Assembly (NCBI GenBank): GCA_047967505.1
Contig: CM106539.1
Direction: 5' to 3' (one strand)
Length of the DNA stretch: 64,000 nt
From: Dipteris shenzhenensis
Lineage: Eukaryota > Polypodiophyta > Polypodiopsida > Gleicheniales
Position numbers and translations under genes: made by a program. A model generated the notes under the pieces. The model was not told the origin of the DNA. It searched no databases and saw only the letters and a program-made list of their open reading frames with translations. Shown here piece after piece: positions 1 through 12,394 of this stretch (positions within the stretch are counted from its first letter, which is position 1; each line of letters begins with the position of its first letter).

Positions 1-431
1 TAGTTCAGGTTTGTTTGATTCATCACTGTGGGGGAACTGAAGTCATGAGCTGGACGATATAGCAATAGCGCAGACGGCGAATATGAAGCTCTTTAGCTTG
101 CAAGAATGGTTGACAACATGACCAGAAGGGAACAAAATTTGTTGTTGGAATCTATGAACTACCCGAAACGTCTCAGCCATTCTTTCAGTTACTTGGTAGT
201 GGTGCACGTAATCATGCAAAGAACTCTCTATATTTTATTGAAAAATATAACGATGACTTTTGTTTTTTCTTCATCTAAGTACTGTGTATTTTGCTATATT
301 TTCATGCTATATAGTGGAAAAAGCTAGATTTCACCCACATACACTTTGAAAAGATGCCAAACTAAAATATTAGTCAAACATTCAACTTTCCAAGACTTAT
401 GGCTGAATGGAAATGATCAAACACAATCAAA
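1..431. other. Unassigned flank of CACTA copy A
   Basis: AT-rich sequence left of the CACTA terminus. Short open frames here (for example 106-327) are hydrophobic, have no recognisable motif and look like chance. The last three bases before the transposon are AAA, the expected position of a 3-bp target-site duplication; the partner cannot be checked because copy A has lost its other end. Confidence 0.5.
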
Positions 432-703
432 CACTACAAGGCATAGGCCATTTTCTGACGGAAATACCGACGCTTTTTACATTTTTTTTTTTTTTCACGG
501 GCGCAAAGGTCGCTATAAAAGTCGTTAAAATCGTCGGAAAAGGAGCGTCGCTATAAATCGTCGCTATATAGCGATGCTGTTAATCGTCGCTATATAGCGA
601 CGATGCAAACGTCGCTATATAGCGATGATGAAAACATCGCTATATAGCGACTCTGTTAATCGTCGCTATATAGCAACACTGGTAAACGTCGCTATATAGC
701 GAC
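432..703. repeat. Terminal and subterminal repeats of CACTA A
   Basis: After the CACTACAAGG terminus come six copies of the 16-bp palindrome GTCGCTATATAGCGAC or one-base variants, at 560-575, 586-601, 611-626, 636-651, 662-677 and 688-703. Spacing is about 25 bp. Copies 1, 3, 4 and 5 have a changed outer base. Subterminal repeats of this sort bind TNPA in En/Spm; binding here is inferred. Confidence 0.9.
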
Positions 704-728
704 GATTAACAGAAGTAAAAAAAAAGGG

Positions 729-777
729 TTAGTGGGGCTAAACAGGGCTTCCTTTTGGCCCTGTTTAGCCCCACTAA
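729..777. repeat. 19-bp stem hairpin beside the subterminal repeats (A)
   Basis: 729-747 and 759-777 are perfect inverted repeats around an 11-base loop (CTTCCTTTTGG). The same hairpin lies at 38756-38808 in copy B. It is about 200 bp past the stop codon of the second gene, so it may serve in 3' end formation or as part of the end structure. Confidence 0.85.
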
Positions 778-980
778 TCCTTTTTTTTTTTTTGTAATTA
801 CAAAAGAAAGTTTTTTATAACAAAATTTTCCTTGCTTGCAGGGTGATACAAAATTGTTCTTGTGAACGATGAGGAAGAAATGCATATACATATACAACTG
901 TGTTTGTAACAAAATTACCCTGTGAAAGGGCGATATAAAATTGCTCTAATGAGCGGATATACAAAATGCTACTACCACTA

Positions 981-2568
981 CTAATCCGAATCCGAATCCG
1001 AATCGTCTTGTTGGCCTGTTCCTTGGTCCTCGGCACCTGCGTCTTCTCCCTCGTCCCCGACACCTGCGTCTTCTCCCTCGTCCTCGGCACCTGCGTCTGA
1101 TCCTTGCCCCTGTTGATCGCTCGTCTCTGATGATGGGACGCTTGAGCTTTAATCCTAAGAGTGAACCATATAAATCGAAAATTAGATTGGAACTTAAATT
1201 AAAAAGTGAGATTACAAGTAGGAGTAAACTTATACCGTGCGAGCAGCCACCTCAGCCCAATCGACTGTCGCTCCCATTGCCTCTTGCTCAATGAACCACG
1301 GCTTTGTTCCTATCCAAAATGCATGCCGAGTCTCTGCATCTGTAGGAAGACGACCCATCGCAGCTTGCTGTGGATCCAATTTACGAGAGTTAGAGTTAGC
1401 TAAAGTGCATGTAATATGTAAGTAAAACAAATAGAACAATACATTAAATGGGAAGAAGTAGACTTACCACGGTTGCCTCGAACGCATACCGTCCGCCTGC
1501 ACCAAAGTGCGAAGTACCTACGACGTCCAGCCGTCTCTTCGCAGCCCTCCTCTGACCCTCGAACATTTCGGGATGGTCCCTATGTTGCTTCTTGAAGTAC
1601 TTCCAATCAGCTTTGTCTGCCCAGCTGGGTTTAGCCAACCCCTTTGTAATGGAAGTACGCATGGTTGATCTGCGATGCTTTAGGACCAAACCCATGCGCT
1701 CGAGCATATAATTGTTATTAAACTCCACATTTGGCGGATTAGGATATCTTTGTTTTAACTCATCGATCACCGCCTGCTTCTTTTAGGCATCTTGATACCG
1801 CCAATCGATATTTATGCCGCTCTTGAAGTGATGACTCATCAACCGCCTCATGGTGGCCATCACTGCTTTGCCCTTTTTGTCTTCTATTATCTCTCCGGCA
1901 GATGTGATTTGATAGGAGAGATCCCCTGATGAGTAAGGGGGACTGACGGTAGCAGAGTCTGAAGGAGTGGAAGCTGCGCGACCGCTTCCGGATCGAGGTT
2001 CCGGATCGAGGAGTAGCTGTGGGAGTAGGAGAGGGAAAGGGACCTGACTGATACTGTGTCTCTGGACCAAGTGGAGACCTAAAGGAGCATGAGTGTGCTG
2101 ACTCGTCTATATCTCCTGAGTCAGCACAACATGAGCCGCCCATCCTACTCTTCCTTCCCTTGCGGGAGGCATGCGCAGGTGATGATCCCGTGGTCGAAGG
2201 GGCGCGAGGGGATGGCTGGGCAGTACGTCCACCCGTCGGTGTAGGGGAAGGAATTGCGGAGGTCCTCTGAGAGAGCAGAGAGAAGAATCTCGCTACCTCC
2301 TCATCGCTCATCTGTGCTACAAACTCGTCGGGAGTCCCTACAAAGCCATGTGCGGCTAGCAAAGGAGTCCCCTGAGGGGTAGTCGCAGTGCTACGTGGAA
2401 GAGGGGTCGGACCAGGGGTAGTCACAGTGCTAGGACCGAGAGGAGTCAGACTAGGGGTAGTCCTCGGGGTAGTCGCCTGAGAGGAATCAAAGTCCTCTGG
2501 AGCATATAGATCATGAGCTCTCCTCCTGCGAGGCTGTCCGTACTCGTCCATGAGCGACGTGATCCCAT
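981..2568 (-). pseudogene. CACTA second gene (TNPA-like), copy A, broken
   Basis: Minus-strand counterpart of the intact gene of copy B at 36979-38554. The ATG is at 2566-2568 and the final TAG at 981-983. Three lesions are visible: a 1-base deletion right after the sixth codon (TCATGG where B has TCATCGG); a 13-base tandem duplication near 1993-2006; and a GGC-CAA to GCC-TAA change giving a stop near 1789. The acceptor of the last intron is also altered (TTCAC instead of TTCAG). The Thr/Pro-rich and DNA-binding segments are otherwise easily recognised. Not expected to encode a full protein. Confidence 0.9.
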
Positions 2569-2639
2569 GTCTAACATAGACACAAACACGAAAACAGAAA
2601 ACAAAAAACAAACATGAGCATTCTCATAGGCATAGGCAT

Positions 2640-2844
2640 AGGCAAGAAGAAAGAAGAGGGAAAGGAAAGAGGGAAAGAAGAGGGAAAGATAAGAAGGAAA
2701 GAAGATGTAAAGGAAAGAAAAGAATGAGAATGAGGAAATAGAGAATGAGAGAAGGGGGAAATAGAGAAGGGGAAAGAGATGAGGGAAAATAGAGAAGGAG
2801 AGAAGGGGGAAATGAGAGAAGGGGGAAATAGAGTGGGAAATAGA
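2640..2844. repeat. Purine-rich tract flanking array A
   Basis: GGGAAAGAGAG-type purine-rich DNA between the second gene and the palindromic array. Seen from the gene's own strand it is a long pyrimidine tract just upstream of the putative splice acceptor before the ATG (acceptor TATGTTAG, ATG two bases later). It is shared with copy B (36755-36905). Confidence 0.7.
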
Positions 2845-3990
2845 GAATGAGCTTATGCAGAAATAGAGAATGAGCTTATGCTTCTCTCATTCTCTATTTC
2901 TGCATAAGCTCACGCATAAGCATGAGCTTATGCAGAAACTTAAGCATAAGCTCATGCACATGCATGAGCATAAGCATGAGCTTATGCTTAAGCATAGGCA
3001 TCGGAAATAGAGAAGGAGCTTATGCATAAAATAGAGAATGAGTTTCCGCATGCTTATGCTCATGCGGAAAAAGAGAAGGAGCTTATGCAGAAAAAGAGAA
3101 GGAGAGAAGCATAAGCTTCTCTCATTCTCTATTTCTGCATAAGCTCTTTCTCTTTTTCCGCATGAGCTTATGCTTATGCTCATGGGTGAGCATGAGCTTA
3201 TGCTCATGTTTCCGCATATGCGGAAATAGAGAATGAGAGAAGCATAAGCTCATGCTCATGCATGAGCATAAGCATGAGCTTATGCTCATGCGGAAAAAGA
3301 GAAGGAGCTTATGCTCATGCGGAAATAGAGAAGGAGCTTATGCGGGAAAAGAGAAGGAGCTTGTGCGGAAACTTGCGCATAAGCTCATGCTCATGCATGA
3401 GCATAAGTATGAGCTTATGCTTATGCTTATGCTTAAGCATAAGCATAAGCATAAGCTCATGCTTATGCTCATGCGGAAATAGAGAAGGAGCTTATGCGGA
3501 AAGAGAGAAGGAGCTTATGCGGAAAAAGAGAATGAGAGAAGCATAAGCTTCTCTCATTCTCTATTTTCGCAAAAGCTTATGCGGAAACTTACGCATAAGC
3601 TCATGCTCATGCATGAGCATAAGCATGAGCTTATGCTTATGCTTATGCTTATGCTTATGCATAAGCATAAGCATAAGCTCATGCTTATGCTCATGCGGAA
3701 AAAGAGAACATGCTTATGCTCATGCGGAAATAGAGAAGGAGCTTATGCGGGAAAAGAGAAGGAGCTTATGTGGAAAAAGAGAATGAGAGAAGCATAAGCT
3801 TCTCTCATTCTCTATTTCCGCATAAGCTTATGCGGAAACTTATGCATAAGCTCATGATCATGCATGAGCATAAGCATGAGCTTATGCTTATGCTTATGCT
3901 TAAGCATAAGCATAAGCATAAGCTCATGCTTATGCTCATGCGGAAATAGAGAAAGAGAAGGAGCTTATGCTCATGCGGAAATAGAGAATA
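2845..3990. repeat. Palindromic minisatellite array, copy A (about 1.1 kb)
   Basis: Dense mix of GCATAAGC, GCTTATGC, GCATGAGC and GCTCATGC octamers joined by GGAAATAGAGAATGAGAG and its reverse complement. Perfect inverted repeats abound, for example the 14-mer GCATAAGCTTATGC, and a 16-bp-arm hairpin AGAGAATGAGAGAAGC with a 4-base loop CATAAG-type centre. Long open frames on both strands here translate to Met-Leu and His-Lys repeats and are by-products of the repeat. The array lies inside the putative leader intron of the second gene. Confidence 0.9.
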
Positions 3991-4154
3991 AGAGGGAAAG
4001 GAAATAGAGAATAAGAGGGAAAGGAAAGAGAGAAGGGAAAAGAGAGAGGGGGAAAGAGAGAAGGGGGAAAGAGAGAATAATAGAAGAGGGAAAAAAGAGA
4101 AGGGGGAAAAATGAGAAAAAGAGAAGGGGGAAGAGAGGGTTCCTACGCCCATCA

Positions 4155-4185
4155 CTGCAGCTAGCGCTTAAGGCGCTAGCTGCAG
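4155..4185. repeat. Perfect-arm palindrome next to array A
   Basis: CTGCAGCTAGCGC, a short TTAAG centre, then GCGCTAGCTGCAG. The same structure is at 33459-33489 in copy B. In copy C only the first arm remains (about 58068-58085). Confidence 0.85.
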
Positions 4186-4235
4186 GCCAATGCAAATAAC
4201 GAAAATATTAAATGGAAAGAAGAGGAAGCACTTAC

Positions 4236-4317
4236 TTGTAAAAGTATGTCCTGCTCGGTGTAGTGGACTGGCCCCACAAAAGAGAGAGTATGTCCCGCTC
4301 GGTGTAGTGGACTGGCC
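4236..4317 (-). other. Putative untranslated leader exon 2 of the CACTA second gene, copy A
   Basis: An 82-base block bounded by TTTGTAG on one side and CAA/GTAAGTG on the other (minus strand), the same length in A, B and C. It consists of two tandem copies of a segment around CCAGTCCACTACACCGAGCG. Here the last exon base is A rather than G, slightly weakening the donor. No ATG-led reading frame runs through it. Inferred from splice signals and conservation between copies. Confidence 0.55.
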
Positions 4318-4869
4318 CTACAAAAGAGAGAAAACAACCCATTTTTTCAAATAAGATGTTAGTGGAAAGAGGAGATCACAAAAGCAACTTCTTGAAAGGA
4401 GACAAGGAAAGAGAAGATTGAGGAGACAAGGAAAGGAGGAGATTGAGGAGACAAGGAGAAAGAGAAGGAAGAGAAATACAGGAAGAAGAGGTGAGTTTCT
4501 TTCTTTCTTTCTTGAAATTTTGTTTTTTGTTTCAATCCTTTCTAATCAAGCATGAAAACTAGTTTAAAACTTTAGCAATACAAGTAGAAACACTCACAAA
4601 ACCAAAGCTAACAAACAAACAACCCACATTGTTGAAACAAACTCACCTCTTGAAGAACTTTCTTTCTGGAAACCAAAGGAAAAAGGAGAGAGAGGGAGTA
4701 CAAGAGGTAGGAGAAGGGTGAGGAGTGGGAAATAGAGTAGGAGGTTGCTTGGAATAGATGGGAGGTCAGTGAAAATAGGTGGGAGGAGATTTTGGGTTGC
4801 TTACTTGAGAGATTAGGAATGGTTTGAGAAAAACGCCGAGCGTTTCGGCGTTTCAGGTTTTAACCCACA

Positions 4870-5003
4870 GCGTCGCTATATAGCGATGCTTTTTCGTCGC
4901 TATATAGCGACGTTTTTAATTTAAAGCGTCGCTATATAGCGACGCTTTAAATTAAAAACGTCGCTATATAGCGACGGAACAGAGCGTCGCTATATAGCGA
5001 CGC
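4870..5003. promoter_or_regulatory. Central palindrome cluster of CACTA A
   Basis: Five copies of GTCGCTATATAGCGAC (4872-4887 with a terminal T, 4896-4911, 4928-4943, 4960-4975, 4986-5001) between the divergent starts of TNP2 (plus) and the second gene (minus). The same five-site cluster is in B and C. Probably the shared promoter or operator; the TATATA core could also act as a TATA element. Confidence 0.75.
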
Positions 5004-5238
5004 TTACTGTTTATTTTTTTGTGTGGCCTCTTGTGAAGCTCAAACATGCTATGCCTATAATTGTCAATATCTCCTCTTACTATATAGCCTTACTATATAG
5101 GATTTTTTGTTTCAATCCTTACTATATAGCGACGTCATTCTTTTTATATAGCCTCAAGAGAAGCTCAAATTAAACATGCTATGCTCATAATTGTGTACAT
5201 CTCCTCTTCATGCTTATGTTTTGGTTTTATAAGTGTAG

Positions 5239-6216
5239 ATGGAAGGGACGAGTGGAAGCTCATCCGATGATGCGCCAATGCCCGAGAGCACGAAGTGGCT
5301 TATGGAGAGGTTATATTGTCATTGCACTCATTGCAAGCGAGAAGTACGACATCAACGTCATATTATCATGCGCCACTTGCGGATGTATGGGGAGAAGCCG
5401 GAACCAGTACCCCCCGTTGGTGTTGCACATGTTGATGGATCATCGGTAAGTCAAAGCTATTTAAGTTTGCAATCTTATTGTATACCCGGAATTAGAAGAT
5501 CTTCTATTTACACGAATGAGCTTATGACAGGATGACGAGGGTGACGAGGGTACACATATACCTTCTCACTTTCAACAAGACTATAGTCTCCCGGATGACG
5601 ACGAGGGTATGGTCGACATGATGGATTCCATTTTTAGGGGCACTACATCCCACGTACACGTGATGTCAGAGTCTGAGGTGAAAATGCGAGAGTTGCAATC
5701 AACACAATTGTACGAGGGTGCCAGGATGTCTAAACTACGTGCTTGTCTCTCAATCTTGAATCTAGAAGTACAGTATGGGTGGTCGGATACAAGTGTCTCG
5801 GCCTTAATGAGGTTAGCCCTTGCATTAATTTGATTGACTCATTATTTGGATATTGTTTGTTTTGAGAATCATCATTTGGATAGTGTCTTTGTCATAGGTT
5901 GCTCCAAAAGATGTTGCCTGCACCAAATACCATGCCCGCATCAAGAGATGAAGCGAAAAAGATGCTAACAATGGTGGGTATGGATTATGATACCATCCAT
6001 GCTTGCCGTAATGATTGTATTCTCTTTCGTCGTGAGCATGGAGATTTGGCTAGTTGTCCAAAGTGTGGGGAACAACGATATAGAGATGACTTGCAGGGTG
6101 AGAGGATACCGGTAAAGGTCGTAAGACACTTTCCCATCATTGCAAGAATACAACACATGTTTCGATGCAAATCCATAGCGGAGTTGATGACATGGCATGC
6201 ATCTCATCGGTCCACT
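5239..6216 (+). pseudogene. TNP2 transposase 5' fragment, copy A
   Basis: Exon 1 is 5239-5445, exon 2 5531-5811, exon 3 5898 to the break at about 6216; GTAAGT/GTTAGC donors and ACAG/ATAG acceptors match copy B. The fragment codes the N-terminal CxCxxC...H segment (CHCTHCKREV...RHL), an acidic linker, and the block with IHACRNDCILFRREHG and SCPKCGEQRY. Frame is open to the break, after which unrelated sequence brings a stop. The catalytic part is absent. An upstream acceptor (GTGTAG directly before the ATG) suggests a spliced leader. Confidence 0.9.
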
Positions 6217-9200
6217 CTTATGCATTGCATTGAAATAAAGTGTTAGAGATAGACTTTACGATAACCATTCACATGAGGTTTAAATGTGCCACATGGTAGT
6301 AGTAAAGATAGATCTCTATCCCTTCTCTTAATCCCCATTCAGTGCTTGTTGGCCAAGGGATTGGTTCTTGGCATGATGGGACCACTTCTAAGGTCACGTT
6401 CGTGGACTCTTTCAAAGAGAGAGGTAGCTTGACGAATTTTCTTTTCAATGGATTGAAGGATATTCATTATACTTGAATAATTTTATGCTTTGCATAATTT
6501 TATAGTATGTTAAATGTTAGCTATTTCAGATGATGATTTTGGTAAGGTTTTGGATGAAGACGATGAGTTTTTGAAGGAGATGGTGCACTGTTGTCCTGAT
6601 GGCTTTGATAGTTCTATGGATCGATTTGGTGGTGGCGGAGGTTCGGTTACGTATTGCATTTCTGGTTTATTTAAGGATTGTGTTTTCCATTTCCATGCTG
6701 GATCTCCGGTTGTGAATGGTGAATGGGGGATATTTTTCTTGATTTGATGTGGTGGACGGAGTTTTAGTTAGTTGTGACCAACTACTTTAGTAGTTTTTGG
6801 TCAATTTTGGTGGTTGTGTCCGATTTGCCAAAATGGCAGTTGTAATGGAATATTTGGCTATTGTAATGGAAGATGTTACCTGTTGTTGCAGGTAACTCTT
6901 TGCGAAAGTATTTAATTTGCAATATGTTTATTTTTGATTGGTTACTTTAACTTGAATGCGATTACGTGTCAATTGGAAGTTGATTCTGCTAAATTTTTTC
7001 TTGTTGGGAATGCTTAAGCGTGCATCTAGTATTTCTTTGTTTTCTAGCGGCGCTGTTTGAATTTTTTATGTATGTATATTCTGAGGTAGAGTTGGATTAA
7101 ATCGGACGGCTGTGATTGATCTGCCATCGACCTCGGACCTTGACGGGAATATGTTGGACGCGTGCAAGAGGAATAGTCTTCCAGGGAACTTGCCGTGTTT
7201 GCCAAGCTTTTGTCCCTTGCATCATATATTTCATTACCTACGACGCATATCTTCCACAGCTATACCTTCTTAGCCAAAGCTGAATTCCGTGCACTACCTC
7301 TAGCCCACACAAATTCATAGAATCTCCCTCGACCATGACTGCTGCTCACTGTCACTTGAGGCCTCCCCGATCATGCTTAAGGCTGTTCTTAAAATTTCTA
7401 TCTTCATGCTTTAGGTGCTCTGACACTACTAATGAGTGCGCGCTCGAGAGAAACTTACTAAAGAAATCCGTTTTTGAAGCGGCGGAGTCCTTCAATCCGA
7501 ATGACAAAGAGCTGATGGATGCCCTTCGATACTTATCTCGTGGAAAGCCTCCACTCGTAATGTAAGATCCGGAGTCCAATTGTTTGAAGTTAATTCTTAA
7601 ATGGTAAATGCTGGTCTTCAAATCCCAGCTTCGGCTACGTATATGAGAGGCCAAGCTCTGCCGCTATGGACACATCGCGCTTTGGAGATCTTAGTCGTGA
7701 AGCATATGCTTTATGTGGCCATATCGAATATGTATGAAATGCCTTAAGGGCGATTAGCATTTCTTACGAGACGGGCGATTGATAACACAATGTAACACGC
7801 TTTCTACAAAAGAATCGATATTCTTTTGTAAACGATACCATTTTGTGCTGTTTTCGACTCAATACCCATTACTCATCTTACTTCTTGACTCTACCTTTTT
7901 CTCACCAAGATACGGTTTATACGTTTTATCTCCTCCCCTCTTCACGATCCCAAGTGCAATGATGAGAGGCTCTTCTTAGAGCTATATGGAAGCCTTGAAG
8001 GTTAGTCTCTCCTAGGTAGAAACCAAAGTCCTTATAATTAGGAGCATATGAACTTTTGTCTTTGCATAAGTCTATTAGTAGTGGTGCGCTTGAGTATGGA
8101 TAAAAAAGGTCCACACACAATTAGAATGTCACATAAAGTTTCTTTAATTGGGGGCATGTGACAAAAAATGCAAAGTAAAGGTTAAGCCAGGTCCTCTAGC
8201 TAGGCATCCCTTCATATCTTTTGATAGTGTCCAATCTTTGCTATGAGATAGAAAGCTCCATGACCTAATGTGTGAGTCTTTAGTAGCATGGCCTCCTTAA
8301 AGGTAGTGCTATAATGAAGGATCAAAACTCTTTTGTGAAGTTCCACATGTAATGCTAATTTTTTTTGTGTGTGGAGATCATCCTATTAAAATTGCCTTTT
8401 AATAGGCCAACACCCTTTTTTAAAAAAAATTCTTTATCTTTTGCATCCAAAAGCACTTGCTTAACGACTATACTTGGAGACAATCCCACACACATTTGTA
8501 CATTCTTGTTTAACTAGCTACAATTGCTAGTAAGTATATTTTTCCATAAAGACATGTACATAAAAGGTAACAGATAATAGTGCTCTATGTTTTCAATGTC
8601 TTTCAAGGTTCTTGCAAGCTTGTGAGCACGTTTTTTTCCTTTGGGGGGGGGGGACAGGAAGAGAGAGAGAGAGAGAGAATAATCTTCAGAGATTCACAAG
8701 ATGGTTTCTATACTAAGCATCCTCCAAAGGATTCTTTCATAGTAGTGTGATATGAGAAGGTACGTGCATATACATATCTACATTTGCTAGATGCAAGAAA
8801 CGAAAGCGAGTCTAGGAAGATCCAGAAAAGCAACCAAAGAGAATAAGAGTAATGAATGAAGATGTTATGCTAAAATCAATGCAATCTACATGTTGTTAGC
8901 GTAGATGTATGTGCTCAATTAACTTACATGACATCAAGGGCTGTAGAGAACATGTCTGGCAAATGAGAGGGAGCAAAAGAAATAAATACCTACTCACGAG
9001 ACTCTCTTGCTTTCTTGTAAATGACACGAAAAGGCGAAGTCTAAGAGAATAGATAAAGCCTCTTATAAATGGAAAAACTATTTGCAACAATCCATATCGC
9101 ATTATTACAGGATTATCACATGGCATATATTGGGATTTGGCTAATAAAGCAAAGTATGGAGTAAAATTTAGCATTCATGGAAACATAGGAATCCCAAAAC

Positions 9201-9230
9201 AAGAGCCTCAAGGTTGTAGCAACAACTATT
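6217..9230. other. Unassigned AT-rich stretch
   Basis: No transposon protein or RNA gene was recognised. It holds a short possible terminal exon at 6530-6747, an open frame at 7335-7565 with no known motif, and a G homopolymer followed by a short GA repeat near 8645-8679. Several passages have mixed, non-repetitive composition and could be old low-copy sequence. Confidence 0.4.
6530..6747 (+). other. Possible terminal exon of an unidentified gene
   Basis: A TATTTCAG acceptor-like sequence is followed by about 72 open codons: acidic start (DDDFGKVLDEDDEFLKEMV), a glycine run (FGGGGG) and an end in GEWGIFFLI, then TGA and a T-rich, 3'UTR-like stretch. No family recognised. It could equally be chance or a decayed transposon gene. 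Confidence 0.25.
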
Positions 9231-9379
9231 TTGAAACACTATAATCATGAAAATGCTTTAACTCAACCCCATCTATTTGAAATGCATCTTTCAATAGGTT
9301 TAACAAAAAAAGAAGTATTTAACTCTATTAGAGAAACACTGAGGCAAAGAGGGCATGCTATGGCATCTTTTCATACTTT

Positions 9380-9688
9380 TTGTATACTCTTTGCAAGAAG
9401 ATATTTAGACAGGTTAAAATCCTAAAGAGGCAAAAAATGTCAAAGTGCAGTGTCAGTGATAATCTAAAGCAAGCACTTGAGAGTGCAACGTCTCCACAAC
9501 AAAGAGAATCACACCAAAAAAGGAGAGAATTTCATCATGGACTTATTCGGCATTGTAGACTAAATTATACATTTTGGAAGGAGCAAGCTATTTCTCATCC
9601 AAATGAGTACCGTTGTAACATCTGTTATGAAGTCAATTCAGAGTGTACATGTAGAAACAGGTTACCTACTACCAAATTTGAGATATAG
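9380..9688 (+). other. Unidentified small reading frame with a cysteine cluster
   Basis: 102 codons, lysine-rich, with YRCNICYEVNSECTC near the C-terminus (Cys spacing x2, x6, x1). Another open frame (9231-9425) overlaps its start in a different frame. No homologue recognised; no promoter or splice signals stand out. Could be a remnant of an unknown repeat. Confidence 0.2.
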
Positions 9689-9689
9689 A

Positions 9690-12394
9690 CAAACAATTGT
9701 GGATGAGAGAATAAGAATGTACTCTTCTTTGCATTTTGCTCAATGCTAATCACTCATCAAATCTTCGATGAGATGAGATAAAAGTTGGGTTTTTGTTGGT
9801 TGGACACACACATGAGGATATCATCATATTTTTAGCACAGTCTTAAGAGAGCTAAAACATAGCGACATGGAGACGATGGATGACTTCATAAGAAAATGTG
9901 GAGCCAAGTTGTTGGCGGCAAGGAAGGTACAACATGCTCCATGGTCGCAAGAATGTATGATTGGAAGAGCTTTATTCTACCTTTCATACAAAAGGGTAGT
10001 GATGCCCTTATAGGTCATAGTGCTCCACACTACTTTTACCTTTTCTTAAAGACTGAAAAACTAGTTATGTAGTGGCAACACTATTTTCATGATACAACAT
10101 GGAAACCTAAAGAACCTTCAGTCTCTTAATTTTAATTCCAGTAAAGAAATGCATCCAACAGGGGCTCTTATAAAAGAATTAAGTGAGAAATCCAAAGATA
10201 AAATAGAAGTCTTAAAAGATTTTATTACATACAAAGAGGAAATGCTTCAGAGATTTTCTATTTGTGTGTTTGTGTGTTTAGAATTCATTATCCCCTCAAT
10301 AATTGAACCATACAATCGATACAGTCATAGATTGGCCTTAATCTAAACAATTAAAATATGGAGATTTAAACATTTAAAAGAAATGAGATATAATTTTATT
10401 TCAAAGGTATTTCAACCAAACAAGGTAGGTTTACAAAAGTGTAGAATCTATCCCGGTAGTCCAAGTTTCAAGGTCAGATTTCACTTACCTGCCACCATCC
10501 AAGAAAAATGAGGTATTAGAATATTATCATTTCAAATGGGTAGATAGGTAATGCCTGTATCCCCTGGCATGTTATTGCTTTACCAAGGAACATAGACAAC
10601 TATCTAGATTCACAAGTGTATTTTTGAAGATACAATAAGAGCATAATGCACAAGTAGCATCACATGTCCCATGAGGGGTATTCCATATCAATAATTGATA
10701 GAACTTTCAAATTCTTGTAAATAAATGAATAACCTACTACAACTAAAGGGAAATTTACCATAATTAATAGAGATAAATTAAAACTAGCCATGGGAACCAC
10801 CACAAAAAAAATTATTGAGGGGGGTGGTCCACACCTTAAATATAGGAATGAGAATCAAGCAAATTAAATTATCAACCTTTTATAAGGAGGGTACTCCTCA
10901 CCCTTGAAATATTAACCACAATTAAATCAAGGGAACAACTATAGAAAAAGCACTAGTAAAATTAAGAAACAAATACTAAGTCTAAAAAAATTTACGAAGG
11001 AGAGGGAAATTAATCAATAAAGAGGTTAACTAACAACATGTAAACAATGAAGGACAAAAGAAACACTAAAAGGAACACCATAATTACACACTAAATCAAA
11101 TTATTATCAACTGTACACACACATCAATGCATCAAAATAAAGTAACAGGATCAAAGTCCAATAAACATTAAATATATATATATATATATACTTTTCTATA
11201 TGCAAGAGCAACTTGCAACAAGTATATACTAGTAGCTAAAGAGCCATTGGTAATGTAGAAGCAATCTTTTCAATAACAATGTTATAATAGAAAATTGAGA
11301 TACAGCATCATATATAAGCATATATAAAGGATGAAAGTATTGAAAAAAGAACATAGATTAAAGGGGAGGGGGCACATTAGAAAGAAACAAGAGGCCAGTA
11401 ACACATTAAGCAAAAAATCAAAGTAGATTTATGAAGGAAAGAAATGAGAGTCTTAGGAAGGCAATACTTAATACAAAGTATAGAAATAGAATGATTAAGA
11501 AAGGTAAATATATAAGGTATAAATATATATATATTTTAAAGACTATCAAAATAGTAGAATAGATGTAATTAAGGAGTAGATTCATTTAATCAAGAGTTGA
11601 ATCAAGGCACATTAGACATCTCAATATGAATTAAAAATGTCCATATGATTAACCCTAATACATATATCTCCTTAGACCAAGAAGGAATAAATTAAGACAA
11701 GCAAGACTATCACTAAAGGCAATAAGTATGTAATACAAAGCATATTATATATATGTATATATATAAGCATGATTAACACGATTAAAAAAGTATTGTGCAA
11801 AAAGAGAAACAAGCTAAACTATATACTATTGTCGTTACCGTAATGGCAACCATGGAGCTGTCAAGCAGTGAAAATTAAGAGCATGTGTGTATGCTTGTGT
11901 GTGTGTGTAGATAACTATCAGTATAGACTGGGCTTAGGCTAAATGAGAAGTAGTATAGGACAAGAGAAAAGGCCACAAAGAGCAAGTGAACTATAAAAAA
12001 GCACAGAATGTCAACCTCATGTAAACATGAAATGTTTACAAAACATTGTGAGTGCGAAGCAGTGATAAATAGATACTCAAATTAATGCCACTACATGCCA
12101 AAGTTGCCCTAGCACAAATGCGAGTGTTTCCAGTTATCACATGTTTGAGTCGGCACACTTCACCTTTGTTGCCAATACAAGAGCAAAGTCTAAAGAAACA
12201 CACAGAGTAACCCAGCATAAAGCAACGAGAGAAAAGCGCAAGGTAAAGGGATGCCCACAAGCAGTGAAGACAAGGCTATGGCTTCAGCTAGGGTTTTCAA
12301 TGTATCACTGATAACTCTTAGTCGTGTTCCTACAACTGCTCATTCGTGGAGGGCTTCTCTACTAATCAATGTAACAAATGCTCATTAATAGAGG
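9690..12394. other. AT-rich spacer without recognisable genes
   Basis: Low-GC DNA with microsatellites: a (TA)n run near 11171-11190, TATATA-rich patches near 11520-11540 and 11745-11765, and a (TG)n run near 11893-11910. Open frames are short and lack motifs. Nothing here supports a gene call. Confidence 0.5.

Larger units (their letters stand above)
432..6216 (-). mobile_element. CACTA (En/Spm) transposon copy A, inverted and truncated
   Basis: The left end reads CACTACAAGGCATAGGCC, the reverse complement of the right terminus of the complete copy B. Following it are the B right-end parts in reverse order: subterminal palindromes, a hairpin, the second gene on the minus strand, the palindromic array, leader exons, the central palindromes, then the TNP2 start on the plus strand. 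Similarity to B stops inside TNP2 exon 3 at about 6216 (after TCCACT), with no CACTA end nearby, so the TNP2 distal two thirds and the other terminus are missing. It is a non-autonomous fragment. Confidence 0.93.

Noticed and set aside
729-777. Rho-independent (bacterial) terminator
   Set aside because: A stem with a nearby A/T run looks like one, but this is plant nuclear DNA; kept as a conserved hairpin only.
7335-7565. Gene fragment ending ALRYLSRGKPPLVM
   Set aside because: Composition looks protein-like, but no family, splice signals or conserved neighbour could be identified.
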